Assembly: GCA_013368315.1 (NCBI GenBank)
Contig: JAACJM010000007.1
Span: 434,001 to 498,000, forward strand
Source of the DNA: Tetrapyrgos nigripes
Taxonomy: Eukaryota; Basidiomycota; Agaricomycetes; Agaricales; Campanellaceae
Reading direction: 5' to 3'
Length of the DNA stretch: 64,000 bases
In this document: positions 22,190 through 33,998 of the stretch, piece after piece
Position numbering within the stretch: position 1 is the stretch's first letter
Layout of the letters: every line of letters begins with the position of its first letter
Notes under the pieces: generated by a model
What the model was told of the DNA's origin: nothing
The model's database searches: none
Seen by the model: only the letters and a program-made list of their open reading frames with translations
Program-made: the position numbers and the translations under genes

Positions 22190-23960
22190 TGAGTCCAAAC
22201 GTTGACTCAGTTTATTATGTATACTCGGCCTTTTACTTCAAGTTCTGAATCTGTTTAGTCAACTAGGATACAACAATCAAACAGCCACTGTGCTCTTCCA
22301 TGGCCAACTTCTGTGCATGCAAGGACAAGGATAAGGATCAAGATAAGAATATCAATCTGCAATGGTACTTAGTAAGTATTCAAAGCGTTGGCGTTGGGTT
22401 GCGTTGCTCCAGGAATATTTCATAAATTGATAACTATGCTTGGAATTTGCTTGGAATGTTGATGTTTGCCACAGCAGCTGCATTACATTAGTACTAGTAA
22501 TACTACTTGCGCTTTTTACTTGCATTTTTTACTTTTGATTGTTTGCTTTTGCGTATCGTATCGTATCGTGGATTCGTGATCGCGTCAATGACAACTTGAA
22601 GTATATAGACTCGAACGACTCAAGTTGCCGTCGTGTCGTGTCGTGTCGTGTGGGGCCCCACCTGCACCTGTCTTGCTATTAACTGCTTAAACTTTATTTG
22701 AAAATTTGGATTCGCGTTGGATTCGCGTACGATATCGATATGGGTATGATATGGACTTGGACTTGGAGTTGTGGTAGTACCCTCTTTTATTGTTACCCTC
22801 TTTCAGTTTCAGTCCTTCTCTTTCTCTTTCTCTCAATAGTAATACATACATACACTGACTGGCATCATGATATAGCTATAGTATTATAAGTAACTTGAAC
22901 TTGCGTCACGGTTACGTTGCGTTGAATGTTCGATGTTCATTCGAATCTCTGTTCAAATTTTCAATGAGTAAGTATGCCAATTCATGATTGATAGTAAGGA
23001 CCTATATGTAGTTGACCGAAAGTTAGTAGTCTAGTCTAGATCGGACTCAGTACTAGGCGCTGGCCTAGGTACATAGTAGACTCGTTCTCATTCTCATTTA
23101 ATGATTTAAATTTTCTGTTTCTAATTTCCGCGCACCCATCCTCATCCCCAACCCATTTCGCAGAGCCTCAGGCCTCGGAGGTGGGGGTCACTGGCAGCGG
23201 TAGGACACGTATGTACTAACACGTTGCATGTTGCATGTTGTCCTCTAGTTATTAGATAGAGTAATAGGTTAACAGGTAGATCGGTACTTGTCGTCTATAC
23301 TAATACTAAATTCTAATAACCGGATAGAGTACGTACATCATACTAGTGTAGAGTCTAGACCTCTGCTAGACATAAACAATCAGACATCCACTTACTACTA
23401 CTTTTACGCGTGTCATGGAGCTTTGGTCGTGTTCGCGTTGTGTTCGCGTTGTGTCGTGTCATGTATGTGCCACCCAAGGCTTTCCGAGTCCTTGCGTTGC
23501 CTTCGTTGCCGAAAATACATGCAACAAGGCTTGGCTGCGTTGATGTTTTGCATTTTTGTACAATTGCAACATGTTTCAAACCTGAGGCCTGAGGCCTAGG
23601 GGCGCAATTTTTCAGAGTTTCAGAGTTTCAGAGTTTTCTTGAGTCGATACATATTGATTTACTATTGATTTGCGGTATGATTTGTTGATTATATGTATAT
23701 TGATTTGCGTTCGAAATTAACGGACGGAGTAACGGAGCCTGAGAAGTGGGAAGGAAGTAGGTCTTGGGCATGGGTTTTCGAAGAGATGACATGGAGGATC
23801 CCAAGTGGAGGTATGTAGACTTGACGCAAGGTAATCAAATGGCCATTGGCGGCGCCAAAGTCGCCGTCATAATAACGAGAGCAAAGTACAAATTCGGATT
23901 TGCTTCGGACATGAAGAGAAGAATCTTTATAATTAGAATGCCAAGGAAAGCTGACAGAAA
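22190..23960 (+). repeat. Dispersed non-coding repeat, copy 2
   Basis: Same block order as copy 1, with the added pentamer run GTCGTGTCGTGTCGTGTCGT at about 22630-22650. The end reads ACAAATTCGGATTTG then CGGACATGAAGAG, shared with copy 3. Confidence 0.7.
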
Positions 23961-24607
23961 TTTCAAACATGTACACTGGAATACTTGCGTAGATAGAGTC
24001 CGAGTGCCCTTGATTCGATTCGTTATGAAGCGGGATTGTCCGCGGTCGACGACGTCAAGGCTTCCCTCCTTTCATTTTCTGTGTAACATATTCCATCAGA
24101 GATCATTTCGGGTTTGTTTCGCCGTCAGGCCATCACATACATCACATCATATGTGTTCACCCAGTTCGCTAGCCGAGCAGAATGAGCCAGGAGCGGTGGG
24201 CACGCCAGGGCGAGAAATGTTCCTAACCATGCTTGTGTTTGACTTTCTTCTTTCATAATTTGTTCATCTATCATAGAGAGGACCATACTTGGGGTATAGT
24301 TATGAACTAAACCTCCAAGACACGCGCACGAGGCAACATTTTGCTGAAATGAAGACGTAAGTTGGCCATCCCACGGTGTCAAAGCCTTTACTATGCTCAC
24401 GTTCATTAATTTACAGTCCTTTCCTTAAGTACCACTACCACAATCCATCTGTACATCCCCTTTCTTCTTCCCGACGAGCTGCCGAAGCCCCGACGCTCAC
24501 TGACGAGGACTACCGACGACGTCGAAGACGAAGACTAGGTTCCCATACACTGTCATACAGACTTTCCCCGCCGCTTAACTACCCCGCTTATCCCCACCTC
24601 GCAAACG
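23961..24607. other. Promoter region of the P450 gene
   Basis: No gene seen. Pyrimidine-rich DNA (24420-24600) lies directly before the ATG, as is usual for fungal promoters. Confidence 0.4.
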
Positions 24608-27600
24608 ATGACCCCTACCCATCTCCTCCTCGTCTGCATCGTCGTCTACATCCTCTCAAGAGCCCTGTACACCGCTATCAGACGTACAAGACGACTCAGG
24701 TTTCTAAGAGGGCCGGAGAGTCCTTCGTTTTGGTTGGGTGCGTTCTCTGATCCTTCATCTGTTCGTCGTCCTCACGTCGCCTAACAACAACAGGCCACGA
24801 ATTTGCACTAAGCCATCAAGCAGAAGTATGTTCGCTGGAAACGAGCTGGTCTCGTGAGTATGGGACGGCGTTGCGTATTGCTGGGTGTGTGGGGGTGAGT
24901 ACCCTTTGTCTTCTACAATCACTATACGCGTGTCCTTGGCCCAGGTCGCGTGTTCGGTTTCGGTTTCTAGGCCTCCCATCATCCATTGTAGTCGCTTCCT
25001 TTCCCTCCTCGTTTCTTTCTTCTCGTCACCATAGTCACCCACCCACCCAACACCGCCTAAGACTATCCACGCTACTGTTCCATTATTATCCCATACTCCC
25101 ACTCAACTATAACCCATACTCGAGTATAACTCGCAATCAGATTCACAACGCAACGCGTGCCAGTCTCTCGTACCTTCATACTTCTCACTGTATTGTTTCA
25201 TATACACTCTGATCCTCTTCCTCGTCCTCGTGCCCTCATATTCCTATACACTCGTCCCTTTAATCTCTGACCTATGACCTCTGACCTCATTAATCTCATC
25301 CTTCTCAACTTTCTTTCTTCCCCTTCATTTCTCTCTTAGTCTTAATCTCATTTCCTTGTTTTCGTTTCTTGTTGTTTCTTCTCGCCTCTCTAACTCTTCC
25401 TTCTCTTCTACCTCTAAACACCATTAACTAACTAACGCCCTCTCTCCCCTCTCTTTCACAAACAGACCCCAACCCTCGTCCTAACAGACCCCCTCGCTCT
25501 TCGTCACGTCCTTCATGGCTCTGGACCTGTCTCTGGGTCGGGGTATAGGGAGGAATCGTCAGGGTATAGATACCCGAAACCTCGGTACTTTCAACTAGGC
25601 AATCAAAGGTTGTTCGGGAGGGGAATTTTATGGGCTGAAGGTACGTACGTGACTCTGGACTCTGGGTTCATTGGCGATTCCCTTTATCTTTTTGAGTTTT
25701 TCTTCTTTTTCGCTTTTCGCTTTTCGTTTTGTTTTTTGTGTTTTTGTGTTTTTGGTTTTCTTTTGTTTTCGTTTTTTTGCTTCGGGTATGCGATCGTGAT
25801 TGATGAGTTGATGAGTGACGAGTATGGAGTGATGGTGATGAGTGGTGGTATGGGTTATGGGTTATGGGTTTGGGTAACGGGTTTGGGAAGTTTGCGTTGG
25901 GTTGGGTTGGGTTGGAGTTGGAGTTGGAGTTTGTTTCGGTTGGGTTGACGAGGACGAAGACGAGAGAGAAAGTTTCATTCAGGCTTCAGGCTTCAAGGGG
26001 GGTCTGGGTCTGGGTCGTCAGACGGTCAGACTGTCTGGACGATGGCTGGTTGGTTTGGATGGCGACGGAGTCGGGGTCGGCCTTGGGCTCGGGGATAGCG
26101 ACAGCGACATACATAGTCTCTAGTCCTCTCTAGTCTCGGGGATCTTGGGAGACGGAGATTGAGACGGAGAGACGGGGACGGAGACGGAGAGGTGTCGTGT
26201 CGTGTCGTGTCGTGTCCCGTCTTGTCGTGCCGTGTCGTTTGCTTCAAGTTGGAAGTTGGAGCGGAGATCCGCATTGCCATTTGGATTTTCGTTTGCATTT
26301 GGATGGAAGTTGGAGACCATGGCCAGGTTGGGATTCGCTTCGCTTCACGGCGTTGGCGTTTGGCAGTTTGGCTCTTCTTCATTCCATCCCATTTCGTTCC
26401 TTTCCATTCCTTTCCTTTCTATTTATTTTATTCCATTTCGTTCCTTTCCATTTATTCCATTTCATTATCGCCGCTGTCTGCCTACCTGCCTGCTTGCTTG
26501 CAGTTACTACAGCTACAGGCTTCCAGGGACCAAGCAGCTGTAGTCGCAGTTGCAGTTGCAACTTGCGCGAGTGACACTTTGAAATTTGTTGTCGCCACTA
26601 CATATGGTCAATGTGGTCATAGTCGTCCATGTGTATGATGTATGATGTATGTGTATGACCCAAGTATGACAGGATTATTCTGTCGTTGGCGTTGGGTATT
26701 GGGTGTTAGGTACTGGCTTCATACATACCCGGTATCTGGTATCTGGTATCCGTCCGCGGTGTGCTGTGGCCTGTAGCCTGTGGCACTCTACACTCTACTT
26801 TTCTCCATTCCTCCATTTCTCTGTTTCTGTTTGCGTTTTCATTTATTCTTGGTCTATACCGCCACTGTTCACTTGCCGCTGTTATTGCTATTGTTATCTT
26901 CGTCCCCCATTTCCTTCCTTGCCTCATTTCCCCGTTTCCCCGTTTTGTCTTCATCATTCATTCCTATGGCATTGCTCCTCGTTTTCGTTTTTCGTTTTTC
27001 GTTCCTTCTTTTTCTTTTTCGTTTTCATTTCGTTTCGTCTTTTTCGGTTTTCGGTTTTCGTTTCCCATTCCTCGGTTTCGATTTCGGTTTCGTTTCTTCC
27101 CATTATCCCCACCCAGTCCTTGTCTCCTTCTCCATTTTTCATTTCATCATACTAACTAACACTCTTCTCTTCCCTTTCTCCCCATGTTGCAGGCTCCGTC
27201 CACAAACGTCACCGCAAAGCGCTCAACCCTGCGTTTTCCTCATCCCAATTGAAACAGTTTTTGGGGTTGTTTGAGAGGAAGACTAGGAAGGTGAGTTTAG
27301 TTTGTGTTTTGGTTTTTAGTTTTTAGTGTTAGTTTCGCTCTTTCCCCCCGTGCCCCTCTCCTTCTCTCTTCTCCGTTTCCCTTCATCCTTCTCTACTTGA
27401 AGTTTGAGTTTTGGGTTTTGCGTGTATCGTGTATCGTGTTGGAGCTGACATGCATATCTCATATCTCATTTCTCGATGTCGTTTTGGTTGCAGCTTATAC
27501 AAAAATGGGACGAAGAATTACTCAACGTCGGGAATGATGAAAACGAAGGTGGAAAAGGCCAAGGCAAAATAATCGACGTGACAAAATGGTTCCCGAGGGT

Positions 27601-30489
27601 GACGTTGGATATTATTGGGGAGAGTGAGTGTTTGGTTTTTCTTCTTGGATTACCATTTTTTTGGGGGGAAGGGGGAAGAGGAAAAGGGGGCTTATAGACG
27701 ATTCATTGAGTCAAGAACAAGACCACTGAACTAACGATCCTCTTTCCTTTCCTTCTATGCAAAACTTGAAAACAGGCGCATTCAACTACAAATTCGGAGC
27801 TATAGACGGCTCGGATTCAGGAACGAATGAGCTTTTAGAGGCGTTGAAGAATATTTTGTGAGTACCCTTTGTATCCTTTCCTCCCTTTGACTCTTTCCCT
27901 ACCTACCCCATTCTCTCCTTCGTTCTTCGCTCTCTTTCCCTTACCCTTCTCGGATCCCTCTGCTCCTTATATGATGGATATATGGATACACGACTAACAA
28001 CTGTTCCCTGTTACTACTTAAATTCCCCAGCATCGACTCCCGCGCCCGCACACCCGCTGATATTCTCTTCCACGAATGGAGACTCGGTCTTCCAAGTTGG
28101 GTTACGAGGGTTTTGGGTACGTCTATTTCTTTTTTCTATTTCTTTTCTTTTCTTCATTCATTATCAATACATATCTGTACTAATGATAACGATTACGAAC
28201 CCTGGTTTTTGTAGGCCTACGTACACCCGAAGATAGGAGGTTTAGCACGTACCTTGAGACGTCGAAGAGGTGTGCTAGGCAGGTCTTGGAGAGGGCTAAT
28301 AATGAAGGGGTTGAGAGGGCTGAGGGGAATGATTTGGAGGAGGGGGGCAAGGGAAAGCATAAGAAGTGTGCGGGTGGGGACAAGATGAATGGATTAGGGT
28401 CGCGGTCGCCTTTACACGTGACAAAAATGAACGGGAAGGAGAATGGTAAGGCGAAAGCGAATGGGAAGGACGTATTGAGTGTGTTGGGTAGGTTGAAACA
28501 TTGTTTGATTAAAAGAAGTCATGTTAATCGGGTATGTTATTACAGTCCAATCCAACAACGCTGAAGACCCTAAGAAGAGGTTGGATGATGATGAGGTGTT
28601 GTCGCAAATTTCGTATGTGGTGGTTCCTTTTTACCTACTTCATTGGTTTCCTTTCCCTCCCCCCTTCGCCCCCTTCGCCCTCTGTTCCTACCTTCCTTTA
28701 ATTCTCAACCATCCTCTATTTTTACTCTTTTTAATGTTCCTTTGCAAAACAGAACAATGATCCTCGTAGGGCACGAAACAACAGCAATGACGCTCTCTTG
28801 GCTGCTCTACGAAATCGCTAGGCATCCTGAAGACCAAAGACGGATGAGGCAAGAAATCACTTCTGTTAAAGAGAGGGTGAGGGTGAGGGTGAGGGAGGGT
28901 CAAGTCGGTAATGGGGGCGAGGTTAGAGGGCCGGGGAGAACACGAGAGGGGGCGAATGGAAGGGTACCAAATCATGAGGAAAAGAACCTGTGTGATGAGA
29001 CGATAACGTCGATGACAAGTAACGATTACGACTCGATGCATTATTTTAATGATTGTATCAAGGTGAGTGCTGGGTTTGTCCTTCCTTCCCTGTCTTCATC
29101 GCTGGCACTTTGTCGTTTGTCGTCTTCCCTCATAACTTTGCTATACCAACTGCACCTCACCCGCCCGAGTCCTCTACCTGATCCTCTGTCGTCAAATCAA
29201 ACCTGATAACCCGTTAACTTATCAATACCTTCAAACAGGAAACCCTCCGCCTCTACCCCGTCGCACCCATCATCATTCGAGAAGCTTCAGAGGACGATGT
29301 TATTCCGCTTTTACATCCTGTCCTTTCCAGCGCCAACCCGAGTTCATCAGACAGTGAAGGCACACTAATAACGCAAATACCAGTGGAAAAGGGACAAAAG
29401 GTGCATATTCCTATTACGGTGTATAACAGGTGGGTATCTTTTTTATCTTTCAAACTGTGACACTGTCTCTCCCACAAACGCATGGACGCTGACGATTTAT
29501 CCTTTCTTTTCTTTGCACCCAAAACAGTCTCCCCAGCGTCTTCGGCAAAGACGCCCACGAATGGAATCCTTCTCGGTTTGAGAATTTGAGGAATCTAAAG
29601 AGTTTGAACCCGAACTCGTCGAATTCGAATCAAAAGCTACAGGGACCAGGTCACGCCAATGGTACCGGTGAAGATGTTAATTTGGGGTTTTTATCTAATT
29701 TGTGAGTTGCATAGTTGTTCTTGCTCGAGCTGCATTTTCTTTTGGACCTTTTGAACTTGAAAATTTTTCGACTGCTTTTCGACGTGGGACGTGATGGCCG
29801 GCTGTTGGTCCCGGCTCCTCTCGTTTCCTCTCGTTCCCTTGTTCGTTCCCGCTTTGTTTTTCGCTTTCGCTACCCTTTTACCTGGTGTTTCATATGATTG
29901 ACTGACTGACTGATTGATTCCATTTTCGCTTTGCGTTGTGCAGATTAACCTTCAGTAAGTCAAAGTTCACGTTAACGTTAACCATACCTCTCAATCAAGA
30001 GGCTTATCGCCACGAAACCCAAACGATAACGAGATGCTGATTGACGTTTTCTTTTTCTTTTTTAAGGCTCAGGAGTTAGAGGGTGTATCGGGTACGTACT
30101 TTTGCTTCACGTATCTTTTGAGTTACAAGGTCACTGACCGATTGATGCTCTTTTCGCTATCATGAACAGGTGGCAATTTGCGTGAGTACCCTACCCCATA
30201 CTTGTTCTTGTGGTTCTATGCTGACCCCACCTCTCGCTCTCAACCCTCTTCCTCAATCCCCTGCCTCTTCCTCTTTCGCAAACCCACCTACAGTGTCATG
30301 GAACTCCAAACCATCCTCTTCGGTCTAATAGAATCCTACGAATTCTCCCTTCCACCAGAAGGTCTAGACATCCAACAAGTCCCAGCAGGGACGACTTCGC
30401 CTATGGTTAGAGGGCAGTTGGAGAAGGGGATTCAGATGCCTCTTGTCGTTAGGAGGATTAGGAAGGAAGAAGTGGGGGCTAGGAGTTGA
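24608..30489 (+). CDS. Cytochrome P450 monooxygenase, 16 exons
   Basis: Exons read by eye: 24608-24737, 24794-24894, 25466-25640, 27193-27290, 27494-27623, 27776-27857, 28031-28116, 28215-28487, 28546-28612, 28753-29062, 29239-29429, 29528-29701, 29944-29954, 30067-30091, 30170-30181, 30294-30489. They sum to 2061 nt, an exact open frame of 686 residues. An N-terminal membrane anchor (LLLVCIVVYILSRALYTAI) is followed by the C-helix WAEGSVHKRHRKALNPAF, the I-helix VGHETT near residue 387, ExxR as ETLR at 485-488, and the heme loop FSSGVRGCIG with Cys616. All hallmarks of a working ER-bound P450 are present. It is longer than the usual 500-550 residues because of a Lys/Gly-rich insert (about 290-345) and an insert after the I-helix. 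Substrate and CYP family cannot be told. It stands alone, with no biosynthetic cluster around it. Confidence 0.92.
25641..27192 (+). other. 1.55-kb intron of the P450 gene
   Basis: Donor GTACGT at 25641 and acceptor TTGCAG at 27192 join GAA-G to GC-TCC in frame, within the conserved C-helix. At 1552 nt it is far longer than the other introns. The first 500 bp is T/G-rich, then come GACGGA and CGTGT microsatellites (26140-26230), then a long T/C-rich stretch to the acceptor. The frames inside are low-complexity shadows. Confidence 0.85.
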
Positions 30490-31084
30490 TATTTGCAGTC
30501 ACGGTGGTGAGTCTGAGCTGTACTTTCTTTGACGCACTTGGAGTCTACTATGATGACTCGTCGTGTGTGGCACTAAGACGGCGTGGTTCATTTCAGCCAT
30601 GATTCTGAGCTCGAGTATGAGTATGATTTTGACTGACGCTTCTTCGTTCTTCGTTCGTTTTCTGCAGATCAGATGGACGCAATTACCGACTTCCAACTCT
30701 TCAATAGACTCTTTGTGCCTGATACATGAAAAGCATAAGCATAAGGCTGAGTCGCTTAGCCTTAGCTGATGAGAGCCTAGTTGACAGGAATGGGGGTAGA
30801 GTCGGCGGGGAGGCTCATTTGAGGGTTTCTTTGCCGTACAAGTTACGTAGGAGGCTCTGTCCGAGTGGAGAACAGATGCAAGCGCGGGTGGACTCACCTC
30901 AGCTAGTGGTATGTGTATGGTCATTGTATGTATGCCAATACTGTCTTAAGTAGTGTCTATATATCTTGTTTACTTGTAACTTATCGTAGATCGTAGTACT
31001 CCCGGTTTTGCTTATACTTATCCTTTTGTCAATGTCTGGCTCTCATATTGACCACACTGACTCCGACAATGATACGGTGACTGG
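30490..31084. other. 3' side of the P450 gene; no gene seen
   Basis: No ORF with a recognisable product. A short frame from ATG 31032 runs into the inverted-repeat end of the mobile element that starts at 31094. Confidence 0.4.
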
Positions 31085-31093
31085 GCTTATGTA

Positions 31094-32038
31094 AGTTGTC
31101 CACTTTTCGCCCTCAACACGTGATGTTCTCACGGACAGAAAAGGAAGGTTATTTGTCCTCGGCAAAAGGCGGCTACATTTTGTCTCGAACAAATAAAGAT
31201 TATTCGGACGAGCTCCGGAGCTCCTAAATTTGAATACATTTGTACAACAGAGTATCTACTCAAGTACGTGGGCCCGAAGGACCAGAAAACTGTCCATAAG
31301 GCATGGAATAATAAGGATAAGGAGGATAATAATGAGTATAATGTTGAGAAGGTGTTGGATACACCTGGGTTTGACTTGGGTAAGGTAAGGCTATATGCGG
31401 AGTGGCAACAGCAGTGGGAATAGGAGGTGCAGAAGAGGGAGGTGCAGCAAGTGGAGCAGGAGCAGGGGAAGGTAAAGGCAAGGATTGAGAAGATGAAGTA
31501 GATATACTAGCTGACGCACCCCGGTTCTGCGAAACGACTCACCATGACCCCACTCATCCCTCGCCAACAAAGTGAAATGAGCTTGTCGTCCTCTTCTCGT
31601 TCTAGCCACTCTCGGAATTCTTCCATTGAGCCCCATGACATTGTGTAGTTGTGGCATGAATCGTATTCGAATGTTCCGGGGATGCTGTACCTGTCCCGAT
31701 CGCAAGAACTGAATCTAGAATTGGCGGCGTGTGTCTGCTGATCGTTGATGGCATCAACGGGTATAGCGAGGCTCGGAAAAGGTGGAGAGACGTCGGGAAC
31801 AGAGGTTTGGAAGCTGGAGAACATTGCGGACGATGAGGAGAGGAGGTGAAAACGGTTGAAAGTCCAATTTTCCCAATTGGGAACCTAGTGGTCCAAGTTC
31901 TTTTGTTCTCCTTTCTGGCTTCCGGACCACCGAGAAATATTATTCACCGAAAACTTGCCGAAAACTACAATATCTCTACATGACATAAGCACCTGCCTAA
32001 TCGAGACGTCACGTGTTGAGGGCGGAAAGTCAAAACCT
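31094..32038 (-). mobile_element. Mutator-like element, 945 bp, 9-bp TSD
   Basis: A perfect 9-bp direct repeat GCTTATGTA flanks it (31085-31093 and 32039-32047). The ends are inverted repeats of about 36 bp sharing the exact core CGCCCTCAACACGTGA (left AGTTGTCCACTTTTCGCCCT, right in reverse complement AGGTTTTGACTTTCCGCCCT). A 9-bp TSD is typical of Mutator-like elements. It carries only the minus-strand ORF at 31260-31824 and no transposase catalytic domain, so it is non-autonomous. Confidence 0.8.
31260..31824 (-). pseudogene. SMEEF-type ORF in the Mutator-like element, with a Pro/Tyr-rich tail
   Basis: From ATG 31824, 105 codons encode a Ser/Pro-rich start and then SWGSMEEFREWLEREEDDKLISL, which I take to be the N-terminal DNA-binding-domain entry of FAR1/MULE-like proteins frequent in agaric genomes. 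That frame stops near 31507. A second frame continues as a Pro/Ala/Tyr-rich tail (TPSQHYTHYYPPYPYYSMPY) to the stop at 31260. A GTGAGT...GCAG sequence of only 16 nt between them would restore the frame but is too short for an intron, so I read a frameshift or internal deletion. The zinc-binding middle of the family is missing. Confidence 0.5.
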
Positions 32039-32149
32039 GCTTATGTACTCGAGACAAAACGAGACAAACGGACTACAGTAGTTAAATTTTCCATTGTTGA
32101 CCAGATCAAGTTGTTTGGATGTGATTGTTTCAGACGGCGTCGGAGGAAG

Positions 32150-32157
32150 TATAAATA
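32150..32157 (+). promoter_or_regulatory. TATA box of F-box copy B
   Basis: TATAAATA, 31-38 bp before the ATG at 32188. The preceding CAGACGGCGTCGG block is shared with copy C, showing that the promoter was duplicated with the gene. Confidence 0.6.
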
Positions 32158-32187
32158 GGTCAATGGCGGCACTCTGAAACATTCACC

Positions 32188-33664
32188 ATGCTCGTTCCGA
32201 CTCCGGATCCCGCCTTCCCCGTCGAAATTAGCAATCTTATCATTGACGAAGTACGCGACTCTCCATCCGCCTTGAAGGCATGTGCCCTGGTCTGTCGCTC
32301 CTGGGTCCCGCAGTCGCGCCAGCACCTCTTTCACGCCTTGTCATTCTGGAAGGATTCTAAGATAACATCTTTTCTTCAATTGTGCTCAGATGCACACTGC
32401 ACTCTCTATCTCGCTCATACCAAATACTTGACGATATCCGGACCAGGCTTAGAACAAGGAGATGACGTCGACACCGACCTCGAATCCGACTCGGAGTCTG
32501 AACAACCTGACAGCCCCACTGCCACTGACACCCATCGTTCCAGTCTTCTTACATGGAAATCTCCCGAAGGAGTTCCGGCCATCACAAAGTTCTTTGGAGA
32601 CGTTCAGACATTGCGCCTTTTCCATCAAAATTAGTCGCAGCTGTTGGATACAACCAAAACGGCCGTTCATTTGGGTTTCCTTACTGTCACCTGCCTCGAG
32701 TTGTCCAACATCAAGTTCGATACCGACTACGAGCTCCTTGAGCTGTTGTGCTCTTTTCCCAACATTGGAACACTTCTGCAACGAATCACTGTCTTTTGCG
32801 ACTCGGATGGAAAGAAATCTCAGGCTTCCTGATTCACTTCGCATCATTAGCATCCTAAACACAGACTCATCCAGCGTCGCTCTCGTCGAGGTCCTGACTC
32901 CCTACCTGTCATTGAAAGATTTCATCAGTAACGTTCATGAACTCGACTTCATGACGGAGGAATACGGCAAAGCAGTAGGAGGATTATTAAAGTCAGCCGA
33001 TAAATCTCTAGAAAGATTGGTCCTTAGTGCCAACAATGAGTCGCATGCTGACGACGTCGATCTCGGTGAGTTCGTACTACAACTCAATTCTCGTGCAGCT
33101 AGCCAACTTGAAACTTCTTTTATCTTTGATTCTCCTCAGACCCTTTCTTCAATCACATCGATCTTTCCAGAACCGCACATCTTCAACGACTCACCTTAGA
33201 CATAAACACGGACGATCCATATCTGATCCCTTTCCTAACTCGTCTGGCTCGCAACTCCGAGTTGTCGAATCACCCTCCCAGCCTCAAATTCCTTACTATT
33301 CCCTATTTTATTCGACATGAGGAACCACAACAACCCACGAATCCTGAACGCATGGATGAATTACTCCAACATTCTTATTTCTCCATGTTACGGAGGTTCA
33401 ACTGTAAGCTATATACTTGGGAAGGAGAGGTTGACGAGATGAAGGCCAAGAAGAAGCAACTCGAGGCCAAGGTGCCAAATTTGACAGCGAGACAAGTTTT
33501 GAAGGTGCAAGAAGTTTATATGTGAGTCCTAATTCTATCTATCCTTGGTTTGGTTCAAGTTTTCGAGTCTCGTTACTTATGTTGCGTATCTCAGGAAACG
33601 TCCCCAGAGGGCTATGACTCCTATTCGCTTTAGGAATTATGACCAGTACGGGTATCCTGAATAA
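32188..33664 (+). pseudogene. F-box-like gene, family copy B, broken
   Basis: The ATG at 32188 opens MLVPTPDPAFPVEISNLIID, then SPSALKACALVCRSWVPQSR, the F-box-like motif. The frame reaches TLRLFHQN and stops at TAG 32632-32634, where copy C has TGG (Trp); the same frame simply continues after it (SQLLDTTKTAVHLGFLTVTC). A second lesion near 32810 shifts the frame by one before NLRLPDSLRIISIL. Beyond that, introns are still visible: about 33065-33138 (after VDL, to PFFNHIDLSRT) and about 33524-33595, with the last exon ending PEY-like at TAA 33664. Two lesions in an otherwise well-kept copy suggest recent death, unless sequencing errors account for them. Confidence 0.8.
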
Positions 33665-33952
33665 TGGGCTGCCACGGTTTGAGGCCTAGTTCGAATCAGC
33701 TCTTAGTTTCTGTAGCGTAGGGAGGAGCACAGGGAGGAGAAAACCAAGTTCTTACTGCCACTGGCATCTAAACTGTCTTTCCTCTCATATAGAACTTTTA
33801 TAGAATACACTGAGCGTAGACTCTCGCTGACGCAAGCGTTCAAAAAGATAGCAGACAATTGGGCAGCCCCTAACCCTTGTCTCGACCGACAAACGAAGTC
33901 AAATAGTCCATTGTTGCCCAAATCGAGTTGTATCAGACGGCGTTGGTGGAGG

Positions 33953-33959
33953 TATAAAT
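33953..33959 (+). promoter_or_regulatory. TATA box of F-box copy C
   Basis: TATAAAT, about 40 bp before the ATG at 33999, with the same CAGACGGCGTTGG block just upstream as in copy B. Confidence 0.6.
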
Positions 33960-33998
33960 TGATCTGGGGGCGCTTTGACTTGCTCTTAAACATTCACC

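Noticed and set aside
24376..24750. 124-codon plus-strand frame ahead of the P450
   Set aside because: It overlaps the true P450 first exon in another frame; the 16-exon model is exact without it.
26703..27274. Several overlapping 130-165 codon frames on the plus strand
   Set aside because: They lie in the T/C-rich half of a P450 intron and are Phe/Ser/Leu low complexity in all frames.
31032..31501. Three-exon plus-strand gene (MSGSHIDHTD..., then ...KYVGPKDQKTVHKA..., then a Lys/Glu tail) with exact frame
   Set aside because: The splices work on paper, but the first exon lies outside and the others inside the Mutator-like element delimited by a perfect 9-bp duplication, and the minus strand there has the more natural ORF.
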